The notes under the pieces were generated by a model. It was not told the origin of the DNA and did no database searches. It saw only the letters and a list, made by a program, of their open reading frames with translations. A DNA stretch of 64,000 nt from Dastarcus helophoroides. Its lineage: Eukaryota; Arthropoda; Insecta; Coleoptera; Bothrideridae. The first letter of the stretch is position 1, and each line of letters opens with the position of its first letter. This document shows, piece by piece, positions 1 through 13,000 of this stretch. The DNA lies in the NCBI GenBank assembly GCA_028583605.1, contig CM053326.1, positions 30,921,431-30,985,430 on the forward strand, read 5' to 3'. Made by a program: the position numbers and the translations under genes.

Positions 1-1745
1 TCACTTGAAGTCCAAATTTTTAGAAAAAATTAAGAATAATCGAATTTAATAACTTCGAAATTTCACTGTTTTTTTAAGCTACAAAATTCGACAGCTTTTT
101 TGAATTCTTGACTTTATTAACGAAATTTTAACTTCTTTTAGAAATGTAGAAATTTCTAGGAAAAAATTTAAACATTTATTCTTTCAAGAAAAAGGTATTT
201 TGAAATTCGCCCTTATTTTTATCCTTTTTTCGGGTTTTTTTCAGAAATCTTGGTTTTTTTAATTCCGGGTTTGAATAAACAATTTTTACTCTTCTGTTAA
301 GGTTTTTAAAATTAATTATTTAAAATTAGAAATTTCGAGAGCAAAGCTGATTATTTTAATTCGGATTAGAATCTTGATCTCAAAAAAGAAATTCTTGGAA
401 TTTTCTACGACCTAAGATAAAAACCCAAAATTTCAACTTATTTAAGAATTTAGTTTAGAAGTTTTGAATTTTTAAAAATTTTTACATCTCCCGTAATATT
501 CGATTTTTTAAAAATAAATTTCGAACTTGTTTCTCAAAATTTGGTTTTTTTTTCAAAAATCTAAGTTTTTTGAAACTCTAGTGCTTTTTTCATATTTTTT
601 CGAAATTTCAACTTTTTCAAAAATGCTAAACCCTTGTTTTCAAAATTTAAATTATTTTTTGACTTCATAGCTCAAAGTTTTGAATTTTTTAAAATTTCTA
701 TTAAAAATGTTGACTTGTAAATTTGACTTTCTTAAAAATTGTTAAAAAATGTTTGAAAATGTGAATTTTGATTTTTTCTCAAAATTTTGACATTCTGAAA
801 TTGAGGAAATTTTTGAAAAATCTGAATTCTCGATTTTTATTGAAAATTTCGACTTATTTAAACATTTTGGCTTATTGTGAGACATTCAAATTTCAGATTT
901 TCCAATTTCTTCTCAAAATTTACAATTATTACAAAATTGGATTTATTTTGAAAATTTCAATTATTTTGCATTTTCTTGACTTTATTAAAAATTGCAGCTA
1001 TGGCTGAAAATTTGAATTTTGATTTTTGACTTTTTCTTAAAAATTTAACTTTCTGAAATTGAGGAAATTTTAAAAAAATCTGATTTCTAGATTTTTATTG
1101 AAAATTTCTACTTTTTTGAATATTTTGGCTTATTGTGAAAATTTCGAATTTCAGATTTTCCAATTCCTTCTTAAAATTTACAATTTTTACAAAATTTGAA
1201 TTATTTTGAAAATTTCAATTATTTCGCATTTTCGGTTTTTTTTCCAAAATTTTGACTTTTTTCAAAATTCAAATTTTTTCTTCAAATTTTGACGTTTGTA
1301 TCAATTTGTAATTTTTCCGAAAATTTCGAATTTTTTGAAAATTTTGGCACAAAATTTCAATCCTTTTTCAAAATTTCGAATTTTTCTTATTTTATAAATC
1401 CGATTATTTTGAAAATTTCGACTTTTACCGTCAAAATGTTTATCTTTCAAAATTTCGACTTTTTTTAAATACTTCATTTTTTTGTTGAAATTTTGACTTT
1501 CTCACATCTTCGAATTGTTGTAAATTTAACCTTTTGAAAAATTCACCTTCTGAATATTTCGCATTTATTTAAAGAACTTGACATTTTAAATTGCGAATTT
1601 AAAGCTGGCATTTTACAATGGAGTATAAAAATCGAAATTTAGAATAATTTTCGAGGTTTAAAATCTAAGCGAGTTAAAATTTAAAGTAAAAAAATATCTG
1701 ATTTTTGACATTTAAATTTCGATAAAAGGAAAGGACTTCAATATT
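1..1745. repeat. Degenerate AT-rich repeat block, T-rich on plus
   Basis: Almost the whole stretch is an imperfect repeat of short words such as GAAAATTTCGACTTTTT and CAAAATTTTGACTTT, recurring every 15 to 30 bases with no fixed period. Pyrimidines dominate the plus strand. The small ORFs here (for example 768-1007) are Phe/Lys/Leu/Ile/Asn-rich by-products of the repeat and show no protein character. The same repeat recurs in many other blocks of the window. Confidence 0.7.
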
Positions 1746-1870
1746 CTTATAATTCAGGAACTATCCAACATGGCAGCTCACCGGCTCCCACTAAGCGCGG
1801 ACCCTCTAGCGTTTGCCCCCTTCTCTCGGCTCGACAACTCGAGTTAAGAGAATTGGCGAATATAAATGTA
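1746..1870. other. GC-rich islet in AT-rich repeat
   Basis: About 100 bases near 1755-1855 are markedly richer in G and C than the flanks, and the degenerate repeat resumes on both sides. No ORF, tRNA-like fold or transposon end was recognised. It may be an insertion fragment. Confidence 0.3.
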
Positions 1871-2159
1871 ATCCCGAAATTTTGAAAACGGTCGACAAGT
1901 TTAAAATTAAAATTTTTAGAGAAAGTCAAATTGTAAGATTAAAGTCGAAGTTTTAAATAACTTTTATTATTAAATTTAGTTTGCTTTTTTTCGAAGTTTT
2001 GGCAATTTGAAATTTTTGACTCTTTTTAAAAATGTAAACTTTTCGAATTAAACCATTTCATAAAAAATTAAACTTTCAAGTCAAAATTCGAAATTTTGAA
2101 GTAGATATTTTGCGCAAAAATATAAAAATGTTATTAAAATAAATTGAAGTTTTTTTTGT

Positions 2160-3222
2160 GTTTAATCCACTCGCAAAGGGTAACCCCATTATGCTTTCAA
2201 AGCACTGCGAGTAGGATGCGGAAACAAGGATAGATGGCGATGAACCGCCTTCTTAAACAAGGATAGGTTGTAATTTTTTTGGGAACATTCCGTTCGGTAA
2301 CAACTGGACAGCACAGGAATTTGCAGTCTCCGACTGTGTAGTACGCCTCAAGAATCTTGCCCTTGGGGGGATCAATCCTATTAGTTCCTGCGAGCATCTT
2401 CCATGATAGTACTTGTAGAAAAGAGACAAGTCACCAACCATACGCCTGTGCTCTAGTGTTTCGAGAGAATCGGTCAGACTCTCGTCATCAATTAGGCGAA
2501 TCGCTCTTCTTTGAATTGAATCCAAGAGAGCTAAAGTGTGTTTTGGGGCTGAGCTCCAAACATGAGAACAGTATTCTAGTATTGACCTAACTTGAGCTTT
2601 GTATAGTGTTAATAGCTGATGAGATATGAAGTACTTTTTAGTTCTAAAAAGAAAGCCTAGCTTCTGAGAGGTGGATTTGGCAATGGCGCGCACATGATCG
2701 TCCCAAGAGAAGTTAGTGCTCGCATTCACTCCTAGGATAGATAGATTAGATCCCATCGGAAGGATTTTACCGTCCATTAGTATGTTTGTTGCATTATTCT
2801 TTGATGTTTTCTTAGAGAAAACCGCAGCCTGAGTTTTTGAAGCGTTGAAGTCGACCAAATTGTTCTTACCCCATTCCAGAATGATCTCGAGATCCCGATT
2901 AATCGTCTGTATCTGCTGTTCCCTTAGTCGATCTGATAGATAATGGTTTGTCGGAGAAAAAAGATGACACAAGGTTACTATCATCTGCGCTGCTGTATAT
3001 AGGATTGGAAGTTGAAGCAAAGAGATCGTTTATGTGTAACAGAAATAGAGTAGGAGACAGAATAGACCCTTGAGGCACCCCCGCGTTAATCGCAAATGTC
3101 TCGGATGAAATGCCATCGACGACGACCTGAAGAGATCTGTCAGCGAGAAAATTGGATATCAAATGACAGAAAGTTCCCAATTTTTGCTCAAAATTTCGAA
3201 TTTTAACTTGAATTTTCATTTT
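2160..3222 (-). mobile_element. 5'-truncated Jockey/CR1-type non-LTR retrotransposon
   Basis: Read on the minus strand, 3219-2899 encodes the core of a reverse transcriptase: the motif GVPQGSILSPTLF and then a degenerate SADD in place of the catalytic Y-A/V-DD. After a frameshift near 2935-2945 the thumb region continues to 2253, with the family-typical words LGFLFRTKKYF, LYKAQVRSILEYCSHVW and LDSIQRRAIRLI. A second frameshift lies in an A-run near 2272-2280. Past it, a third frame carries the usual C-terminal words NYNLSLF and HLSLFPHPTRSA, down to about 2197. The endonuclease and the upstream part of the RT are absent, as expected for 5' truncation. The 3' tail (2161-2200) recurs near 17,981 and 61,871. 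The copy is inactive. Confidence 0.85.
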
Positions 3223-3224
3223 TT

Positions 3225-4560
3225 TTTATTTGGTGTTTGGTGTTTAATTCGAAATCTCTGGAAAAATGCCTAAATTTCAATAGAAAAAAGCTAATATTTT
3301 CAAAAAGAGTCCAAATTTCAAGTCTCAAATTTTTTATGAAAAAAGTTAAAATTTCTAAATCAACGACAACATTTCGAAAAGAAAATTCAGTTTCTTATTT
3401 AAAGTCGAAATTTTAGGAAAATAAAGACAAATACTTTTCAGTTTTGTAGAAAAAGTTAAAATTTTGAGAAACTGGAACTTTATAAAATCGAATACTAACA
3501 CAACGATATTTTTAAATTTTAAATTGAATATTTTGTAATAAAAAAGTGAAATACTTTTCGAAAAAACAAAATTTCAACTTTTAAACTCAAACAAAAATAC
3601 AGAACTAAAGAAAATCTTGAAAAAAGTCGACGTTTTCAGCAAAATTTGAATTTAAAGTAAACTTGGAAAATTAAATTAGAAATTTTGCGAAAACCGTTTT
3701 AAAATTAATCTCTAAATTTCAAAATTTGGTCTTTAAACTACAAAGTGCTACTTTTCTTTTGAAAGTTCAACTTGTGAAAAATTTAAGATAAAAAAAACCT
3801 AATTTTTAACTTCTCATCTCACATTTTCAAAAAAAAAGTCAAACATTTCTATTTTAAAGTCGATATATTAGGATAAGAATGTAAACAATTTCCAATTCCC
3901 ACTAAAAAGTTTTTGAAAAATGTTGCAATGTTGAAAACCATTCTAGGTTTATAATAAAATTGAAGTAAAATAGATCAGTTTGAGAACTTTCGAAAAAAAA
4001 TTAGACGTTTGCTCGACGAAAAAAAAAGGATATTTTAACATTATCTTTAAAAAAAACATGCACTTTCCAAAGTCGAAATCTATTAAAATAAATAATAATA
4101 AAATTTTAAGTCAAACATCTAAAAATTAAAATTTTTTGAAGAAAAATATTAGATACTATTTCAAGTTTGCTATTGAATGTTTGACTTTTGATCCCTATTT
4201 TCAAAATCTCGACCAGAATATTAGAGTATCCTACTTTTCTTGTTCAAATTTTGACTATGAAATTCCTCATTTCTACAACAAATTGTTGATAATATCAAGA
4301 TTTGTAGAAAATCGAGTTTTAAGACAAGTCTAAAGAAGTAATCGACTATGAAATTTAAACGGCATTTTCAAAAAATAGTCGAAATTTTGATATTAAAGCT
4401 GAAATTTTGAAGAAATAAATAAATAAATGGAAAAATACAGAAGAAAAACAATGAAAAAAGTTTTGAAAGTCACAATTTCCAGAAAAACTCAAACTTTACA
4501 AAAATATATATTTTACATTTCCCCATTTTACGATAGTAAAATAATCAAAAAAGTTTAAAT
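3225..4560. repeat. Degenerate AT-rich repeat block, A-rich on plus
   Basis: The same degenerate repeat as at 1-1745 but on the opposite strand (AAAAAGTCGAAATTTT-type words on plus). With 1,870-2,160 it flanks the non-LTR fragment, so the retrotransposon landed inside repeat DNA. No gene is seen; the ORF at 4136-4333 has no recognisable family. Confidence 0.6.
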
Positions 4561-5592
4561 GAATAGAGTTGCCACCTGTGCCGTTTGGATTTACAGGAGA
4601 TAGTATGTGAAAAACAAGTTTTCTGTAGTATTTTACGGGAGAAGTGTTGGCAGTTTAGAAAAAATTGATGACCCAAAGGAAAACTCTTCAGCTTCAGATG
4701 TAGAAATGTATCCTACTTGTTCCATAAGTGTAAATAGATATTTCTTAAGAGAAAAAAATACTGTGGTGTTGTCGTTTTGTAGTAAAACTTAAAAGTAATT
4801 AATTCTTTTATCTAAATAATGGGTAATTGAATTACTTTTTAGCCAATGGTAATTTAATTCGAAATAATTTCATTCCTTTTTTTGAAACAGTAATGGGTAA
4901 TGTAACGAATCCTTTTTAAAAGTAATTTACCCAGCACTAACCTATATAAATAAAAATCCATATGTTAATTAAATATTATATTCAATGCTTAGTCTTTGGC
5001 ATATAATAATTAAAATTATATAAAAACAACCAACAATTATTAACCTACACCATAATTATTGAGTGTGAAAAGTTACGATAGTGCATACAATTATACAATA
5101 TCTAAAAATTACACAACATTCTAAACAGTAAGGTTTCTGTCAATACGTGGGAATGTTCTAAAAATACAGCTTTAGCCATTTTACAAAAATACTACAAAAG
5201 TAGATCCTTCACATAAAATGTAAGGAAGAGTTCTCCGTGATGTGTTCTGTAAAATTCGGCTCATTCTGTTCAATGATTATGAAAGTTTCCTCTGTACATT
5301 AAATGGAAAATTTGTAAATTTGGCAACATTTCTATTAATTATCTTGGGCAAAGCAAAGAAACCAAGCCTATGTCACCTCACAACATACATAACAAATAAA
5401 GATAACATTAAGGCAAGTGGCAACAATTTACTAAAACTAAAATATTAAAAAAATATAAAGTGCCCTTTTAAATAAAAAAAATATGACAAAATAGCTGCTA
5501 AAATTATTTTAAGCTTAAAATCTAATAGTACGGAAACGTTGCAATTAAGTACAACTGAAAGTAACGCCTGAGAGGAGAGAGAGTATCAAAAA
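4561..5592. other. Intergenic DNA with one hAT-like transposon end; Rab30 3' flank
   Basis: From about 4,800 to 4,950 the DNA contains several copies of AATGGGTAAT/ATTACCCA-type words and ends in TAATTTACCCAGCACTA. Read on the minus strand this starts TAGTGCTGGGTAA, like the ends of insect hAT MITEs. The partner end was not found. ORFs at 4607-4792 and 5242-5448 resemble no family I know. The stretch just above 5,592 is presumably the Rab30 3' UTR. Confidence 0.35.
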
Positions 5593-7295
5593 TTATTGAA
5601 ACCTACTACAACAATTGGAATCTGCTACGTTTGTTGTCCTCCCATTCAGATTTGTTGCATTTGTGTCATATCTAGGTAGATCCCTACTTCGTGCTTGCTG
5701 TAAAATGATCTAATTAATAATAAGACTTCACAACACTGCGCAGGGTAACCTTCATTAAATCCTCAGCAATCTGCATGAACAACCTTTCAACATTTTCGGC
5801 TTCTTTGGCGGAAGTTTCCAAGAAATACATGTTATGTCGCTCAGCGAATTCCTCTCCAACGTGAGTTGGAATTTCCCTGTCTTCTCTATCTATTTTGTTA
5901 CCTGTGATATTACATTCATTGAAATAAATGAAACCTGCATTAAAATGAAAATGCTCAACTTTCATTTATAAAATTAACTGTCAAATTTTATAAATTTTAG
6001 CTGCTTTCATTAGAAATATTTGTCGTCTCTTTTTTAAATTCTGACTTAAGAGAATTTCGATCTTTTTTATTTCAAAGATGAATTTGATACCTCTTTTGTT
6101 AATCAATTAAAATTAATATGGCTTGAAAATGCCAATCCTGCGTAATGCCATATTGCATAATTACTAATGTGGGAAAAGGATAAAACCTTCTTTGGACTTA
6201 ATCATAAGCTGTAGAGTTTAGTTAGTACTTGAGTAAAATTTTCAAGAATTAAGCCATGCTGACAAAAAAAAAATTAAACAACAAAATAGCTGAAGTAAAA
6301 TGTTTAGATTAAACAAAAAACAGTTTCATGAAAACATATTTTGATCTTCACATCAATTGTTTAAAAAGAAAAGCCAAACATTTTCATTTTAATCATAAAA
6401 TTCTGACATTAATCATTAAAACTGGAATTTGTTGTTTTTAAAAGTTTTTCAACATTTTCGTTTTTTAAATTCCAAAACTACTCTTCTTTGAAATTTTCTC
6501 TTAAATATTTACTTCTTTTTCTCAAAATTTCAGAGACTTTGCAGGTTTCTCTATGAAAATTTGGAATAAAAACTGAAAATTTCAAACTTAAACTGAAAAT
6601 TTTGTAAAAACTCGACTTTTTGCTCAAAAGTTCAAATTTCCAGAAAAAGTGTAAATTTATAAGACGTTTTTGAGTGCATTAACAATTTTGAATTTATGAC
6701 TAACAAATAACAGGAAAATGAATTTTAGAAATTTAAAGTGAAAACTTGACGATTGATGAAAAAACTCCTATATGACTCAAATGGGCCATGAAATTGTTTA
6801 ATATTGAAACCGATTTACTAGTTGCCCAATAATAAAGAATTAAAATCATTGACACTCTCAAACAATCAGAATATTCCAATATACCCACCTACTAAAACCC
6901 TTAACACCTTGCTACTGGCATACTCCTCGATTTCTCTCAACCAATCTGGCAAACAATCAAATGTTGGTTGACAAGATATGTCATAGACTAAAATTAAGGC
7001 ATGAGCCGACCTGTAGTAACTTTGTGTAATTGATCTGAATCTCTCTTGTCCAGCTGTGTCCCATATTTGCAACTGCAATACTCCATGGTCACGAAGAGAA
7101 AAAACTCACAAACATTCACCATACCTTAACTTTTTCATTATCGACATCGACGGTTTTAATCATAAAATCAACGCCGATGGTGGCACCCTGCCCTGGAGGG
7201 AACAACCCTTGCGTGAACCTTCTGACTAGACAAGTTTTACCAACACCAGCATTACCCACTAAAACTACTTTAAACAAAAATTTGTAATCATCCAT
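5593..7295 (-). CDS. Rab30: Rab30, Rab-family small GTPase (4 coding exons)
   Basis: Exons on minus: 7295-7125, 7072-6889, 5901-5750 and 5697-5593. The introns (52, 987 and 52 bp) all have GT-AG borders and the phases fit, giving 203 aa, the same length as human RAB30. Visible GTPase motifs are the P-loop GNAGVGKT (14-21), switch I around [10 protein letters not shown] (39-48), WDTAGQE (61-67), NKID (120-123) and ETSAK (147-151). The last exon is only 105 bp and ends in CCSRFQ, a di-cysteine prenylation tail that would anchor the protein to membranes. The stretch [18 protein letters not shown] and the phrase [16 protein letters not shown] are typical of insect Rab30. The family works at the Golgi in vesicle traffic. 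An upstream in-frame ATG at 7301 would add two residues; MDDYKFLF matches the family start better. The reading frame is intact. Confidence 0.93.
5902..6888 (-). other. Rab30 intron 2
   Basis: 987 bp intron. The minus-strand donor follows the split glycine codon of VGNKID and the acceptor reads ATATCACAG. The inside is AT-rich with traces of the degenerate repeat (about 6,420-6,720). No ORF or element was recognised. Confidence 0.8.
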
Positions 7296-7840
7296 TATCA
7301 TATCTTATAAGTTAATTGCCTCCTATTCCATAATTTTATTCATTCGGGGGTGAATTACATCATCTGTATATAAAACTGTAGTAATTAAAATTCCAAAATC
7401 AGGAACGGTCGAATGTTTTAAGCAAATGTTGAACTAACTATATTCACACTAATAAATATTGCTGATTAAACGGGTCATTTTTCTTATAACTTTATGTTTT
7501 TATTTGTTCATTATCGTCAATTTGATTTAACAATTATTTTTTTTATAATTTATTTGACATATGTTAATAGGTTGACAAACAATGACGTTTATTTAAATGA
7601 CATTTCATCATAGAACAAAACGCCATGCGTTTCTAGTCGTAGATAAAAATATTATAGATATGCATCTACATCTGAGTAAAACAAGGCAACATTAGCGCCA
7701 TTTTGAAGAATAAATGTGTGATATTTAAATTATTAGTTTATTTATACTTGTTGTGATGTGTGTTCCCTTTATTAATATTTACAAGTTTAATTGAGTTAAG
7801 GCAATGCCAGTACAAAGCGTAAATAAGGAGACAAAATTTG
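7296..7840. other. Rab30 upstream region
   Basis: AT-rich DNA upstream of the minus-strand Rab30 start. It must hold the Rab30 5' UTR and promoter, but I see no TATA box, initiator or conserved site that I could place with confidence. Confidence 0.4.
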
Positions 7841-8070
7841 TATTTTAATTTTGTCCGTTCAGTAATCGAGAAAAACCCAAAAAATCGATTAAAATATTGT
7901 AACTTTTATCGGTTTTTTGGGTTTTTCTCAATTACTCGATTATTGACCCCCAATTTGGACTTCAAATTCATGTTCAACGAAAAAAAAAAAGTAGTCCAGC
8001 CCCTACCCCACAATTAGGATAACAGTTAATTATAAAATAATTAGACGAAAAAGTGGTGTAGAACTCTAAT
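7840..8070 (+). repeat. Hairpin-containing MITE-like repeat (copy 1 of 2)
   Basis: An imperfect inverted repeat has arms 7861-7889 (AGTAATCGAGAAAAACCC...) and 7909-7937 (...GGGTTTTTCTCAATTACT), then ATTGACCCCCAATTT. A second copy lies inverted at about 45,720-45,912. The homology runs beyond the hairpin on the GACCCCC side. No coding capacity; no target duplication defined. Confidence 0.6.
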
Positions 8071-9600
8071 TATTCAATAATTAATTTTAAGTGATTTTTT
8101 TCTATAATATTAATACATTGTTACATAAAAGTTTCCTCTTTTAAATAAACTATCCCATGTTAAAATTAACCTGCAATTTGAATAAACAATTCTGCTAATA
8201 AATTTGCAATTAACCGTTAGTTATTAAAATTAGAAAATATTTTATGATCTACTATAATTATGTCTCACAAGGACATTGTTGTTAGGTAGTATACAAATAA
8301 AAAATATTATAAATATCCAAGATCTTTCAATTGTTAAGACGTATAGCAGGTAAATAGATAAAGAATGTTTTGGAAAAATCCCTGCAGGAGCTTAATTACA
8401 GCTTGAACCGAAAACCAAAGCTTACCATAATAGGTTATTATCTATTGCTGAGTCGTCTAATTATATTCCAAGTTATCCCAAGTTATTGATGGGTAGAGGT
8501 TTATAAAAGATATGGACTTTAAAATTAGTCCCAAAGATAAGATCTGTTGTCATTAAATAAGTTTATTTGGAAGTGTAAACTTGATAAAGTTTAAGTGATA
8601 CGTGGTAAGTGTTACATTTAGTTTTTTTTCTGTGGAAATGGCCTTTCAAAACCTAAGAGACAAAAGCATGTTTGTAACTTCTCAAATCGTCTTCAAAATT
8701 TTGTAAACTTTTGTTTCATGTTAATTTTGTCTTAAAATAAAACCTTAATGGGAGGAAAAAAAAATATATTTTTTTAAAATTTTCTCTGCAAATTGAGTTG
8801 ATGACAGAGTTAAAAATTGATTTTACGTTTAATGTGGTGCTATATAAAATTAAGAAGAATGAATATAATTGATTTTTAAAAAAATTTGGTTTTAACACTT
8901 CAACCGCCATTTTTACTAAAATGTTGATTCGCTAAATCTAATATACTAGATTCTGAATGAAATTGATATGAACTATGTTATGCTGGATGCAAATGCACCT
9001 AAAATTTGTATGGCACATAGTCCACTTCAATAACATTCAGGAGAAATTTTTGTCAAATATAACATACCACACAAATATTTACTGAGTTGGAGCCGTCTTA
9101 ACATTAAGGACTAAATTGATATTTTTAAGCCCTTAAATTATTATTATTGGTAAATTCTATCATTTATCGATAAATAAAATGACATTATTATGATAACGGG
9201 TATATTGTGGAATGCTTTTTGATGGTATTTATGTTAAGTGTAGTTTAAAAACTATGATTCGATGACTGGTTAAGTATAAAGGGTTCACCTGATGGCACAA
9301 AAATAGCGCTAAAAAGAGAACTCTAGGAGATTTACAACGACGCCATCTTAAGTTAAAATAAAACTATTAGTGTGCCACCCAGATCTGTCACATTGTTACA
9401 ATGATTTTTCTGCAGAGTGTACTAGCAAATTTATTAATATAAAGACTATTTAGTACAAATATATTCATGCATCTAATATACACGCCCAATTATTTAATAG
9501 ATATTCAAGAAAAATGTCCTCAATTTTAAAAGATTGGATCAAAACTGTCATTTAAAAAAAGGTTGGCCACATTGCATATGACGCATGATTCTATGGGTGC
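8071..9600. other. Intergenic DNA between Rab30 and Pcf11
   Basis: AT-rich single-copy-looking DNA separating two divergently oriented genes (Rab30 minus, Pcf11 plus). No gene, RNA or complete element was recognised. The ORF at 8716-8910 is low-complexity. Confidence 0.4.
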
Positions 9601-9926
9601 GCCGCTCAGGTGCGCAGCGCAAACGTTAACAAATCAAGTCGCCATGTTTTTGTGAGAATTGTGAGTGTGGTGGCGTGTATTCTGCAAAATTCGGTAAAGT
9701 TGTGTAAATATCCTCGAACAAAACCCACATCCAGATGCAGTTTAATGTTAAAAATTCGCACTTTCGCACCAGGTAAATCCTCGATGCAAAACCCACCGAT
9801 TAAATTGCACCATAAGGTGAAACGTCACCGCCGCTAGTTGTAACGAATTATCGCTTGTTACAGGACACTAAACTACCCAAATACGTGATTTGCGGCTACT
9901 TTGGAACGAATTGAAAAGGTGAAATC
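9595..9926 (+). promoter_or_regulatory. Pcf11 5' leader with a small 5'-UTR intron
   Basis: GC content rises at about 9,595 (GTGCGCCGCTCAGGTGCGC). The stretch TGCGCAGCGCA (about 9,611-9,621) resembles, but does not match, an NRF1/erect-wing site. A probable 5'-UTR intron runs 9,772-9,863: donor CACCAG|GTAAAT, acceptor TTGTTACAG|GACA. It lies 63 bases before the Pcf11 ATG. The transcription start is not determined. Confidence 0.5.
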
Positions 9927-10082
9927 ATGTCGGGCGAAGAAATTAAAGCGGAATACATGTCCAGCTTGGCCGATTTGACGTTCAACAGCAAGCCGTTGAT
10001 AAACGTACTTACAATGCTGGCGGATGAGAATATTCAACACGCCAGTTCCATCGTTGAAGCAGTCGAAACGCATCTTCAAAAG
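9927..10082 (+). CDS. Pcf11: Pcf11 exon 1: start of CID
   Basis: 52 codons, phase 0. The exon starts MSGEEIKAEYMSSLADL and continues into TFNSKPLINVLTMLADEN, the first helices of the CTD-interacting domain. The donor AAAAG|GTTATT is weak, but the phase and the next exon confirm it. Confidence 0.92.
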
Positions 10083-13000
10083 GTTATTTTTTAATTGCTA
10101 TTTTTGAATTAGTGGCGTCCCATGGTGTTATGAGGGCCCGACTCTTGTAATCCTAGATAGCAGATTGCAACTTGTGATTTTTAAATAAACAGTTACAAAA
10201 TAGGCAGATAATTTATTTTTACATTAAATTGAGACCACAGCACATCAGAGTGAAATTTTAGTACTTCCATTGGCTACGATAAGGAATACTTTGTTCATTA
10301 TTGGATATTTCAGCCTAAATGTTTGACTGTGTTATCTGAGTTGTTATTTATTTTAACGCATATTGTAGGTATTTAAATTAAAAGTGCTTTAGATAAGAAT
10401 TTAAATGACATATTCCTTATCCCCTTATTTATTTATCATATTTTTTTAAACTGCAAGTGATTAACCTCAGCTTAAAAACTTACTAATAACAATTAACTTA
10501 TCTTTTTTTTTTAAATTTTTGAATATTATTACATAAGGGAATTAGGAGCTTTAAATATACTTTTCAATTTATTTATGAATCGTGAGTTAATTCACTTGTG
10601 TGAATAGTTTGTTTTTGGCATTCGAAATAATGTTCTTTTTCTACTCATTTCTAGTTTTTCTGGAAATTTTGACTTCATTATTGAAATTCTCAGATTTAAA
10701 ATTTTGATTGCATTCCTAAAATTGCAAATTGTAACTCAAAATTTCATTTTTTTTCTCGAATTTCGGTTTTAAACTGGAGTTTAAATGTGCAACATTTTCA
10801 TTGTGAAATTTCGATATTTTTTGCATACATGAATTATGGATTTGTTTTAAAAAATCCACTTCTTATGTTAAACTCTGAAATTTTTGGCTTTTCATAATTA
10901 TAACATTTTTTTTCCCTCAAAGATTCAACTTTTTTGGAATTTACTATTACTCTCAAAACGAGACCTTTTTCCATTTTTTTACACGAAATTTCAATATTTT
11001 CCGCCAAAATTTTAGTTTCTGAAAATAATATATTTATTTAAAATTAAGAATTTCGCAATTTGGATTATTTCTGCACAAGTTCGTTTTGCTGCAGTTTCCA
11101 TCTTTTATCTCGGAATTTTATTATCTGAAATTATAAAAATTTCTGGATATAAATTGTTTTAGACAGTAAATATAATTATTTTTTTTAAATTGCAGCTGTT
11201 TTCTAAAAATTTCAGGATTTTGTCAAAATTTAAATAAAAAAGTAAAAATTCTGAATAAAATATTTTTAGAAGTTCGATTTTGTTCTCAAAATTCGACTGT
11301 TTTAGGCATTTTTGTTCTTTTCTCAAAACAAAACCTTTTTTGGCATTTTTTTTAGAGAACTTTGGCAAGTGTGATATTTCGACTCCTTAAAATTTAACTA
11401 AAGTAAAAATGGCCGAAGAAATATTTTGGGAAATTCTAACTTTTCTGTTAACATTTCATGGTTTGTGAATGAAAAACTGGAAATTTTGAGAAAAATATTT
11501 TTGGAAATCTCAAATTTTTCATAAAATTAGATTTTTGTAGATTTGGAATTTTTTCCTTTTTTCGAAAATGGACTTTTGAAATGAAATTTTTTGGAAATGT
11601 CGATTTTTCTTAAAATTTCAAAATTTTTATCACAGTTTGGCTTTTTCTGAAAGTTTGATTTATGAATTTTCAGCCTTTTTTGCCAGCATTCGGCGGCTTC
11701 TGATGAAAATTTCTACTTTATTGCCAAAATTTACTTTTTTTTTGTCAAAATTAAGTCACACTTTCAGCAGTAAATTTAACTTTTCTCGAAAGTGCAGTTT
11801 TTATCAAAATTTGAATTGCAATTATTCCCAGAACCTTTAAGAGTGGATTGAACTTAAAAATCCCTTTTTTCTCCATAAATATTCAACTTTTTTCTCCAAC
11901 CTGCGGTTCTGTCTTTAACTTTGTTTTTAATCAAAGATTTTGGAGTATGTACTTCCCAAAATTTGAACTTTCTTTCAATATTGCCGGTTCAGACAAGAAA
12001 TTTCGAAATTCAAGTTTTCCATTTTTTTCCTGTGAAATATTGATTTTTTCCAAAGGTTGTATTTGAACCTGCTGTTTTTAAGTTTATCCTAAAATTTCAA
12101 TCTTGTATCGCAATTCAATAATTTCTTGAGAAATTTTGACTTTTCACACATTTTGCGCTATTTTGAAATTTTTCTCTGAAGCTTTTGAGTTTGAACCGGG
12201 AACAATTTAGAAGTGTCGACTTTTTTTCTTAAACATTCTAGTTTGTATTTGAAATCTTTATAAAATTTCATTTTTATATTCTAATTCTAATTCTTTTCTT
12301 AAAATTTCAACTTGGATCTCAAAATTTTGGTTTTCTCGAGATTTCGATTTTAATTGGAATTGTTGGCGTTTTATCGAAATTTTGCATGAAAATTGGATTT
12401 AAAATAATCATTTTCTTCTTAAAAGGACATTTCTTTAACATTTCAGGTTTAAACTAGAAATGTTTAACTGGAGAACACGACATTTTGTTCATCAATTTCG
12501 ATTTGTTATATATTGTTATTTTTTTCAATATTTTCAACCTAAACATGAAATCCACCTTTTTCCTAAAATTTTAACTTTTATTTCATCTAGACATTTTCTC
12601 TAGAAATAATGACTTTTTTCACAACACTACAGCTTATTTTAAAATTTCCAAAATTCTTTCAAAATTTGGCGTTAAAACTCAATTTTTTAAAATTTCCAAA
12701 ATTTTTTCAAAATTTGGCATTAAACTCAATTTTTTAAAGTAAACTTTGAGTTCTGTAAAAAAGGTCCTTTCTCTTCATCTTTTGAGCTTAAATTTTAAAT
12801 GTTGAACTGTACAATTCGTCATTTTATTTATAACTTTCGATTTTACTTTTCAAAATTTGGATTTTTTTTCAAATTTGGTTTTTTTTCGCAAACTTTTCAG
12901 CTTGATATTTCAAACTTTCCAGCTTGAAGTTGAAATGTTTTTATGTTTTTTTTCTCTAGAAATTTTTCCCTTTTTTTTACAACGTTTCGACGGTTTAATT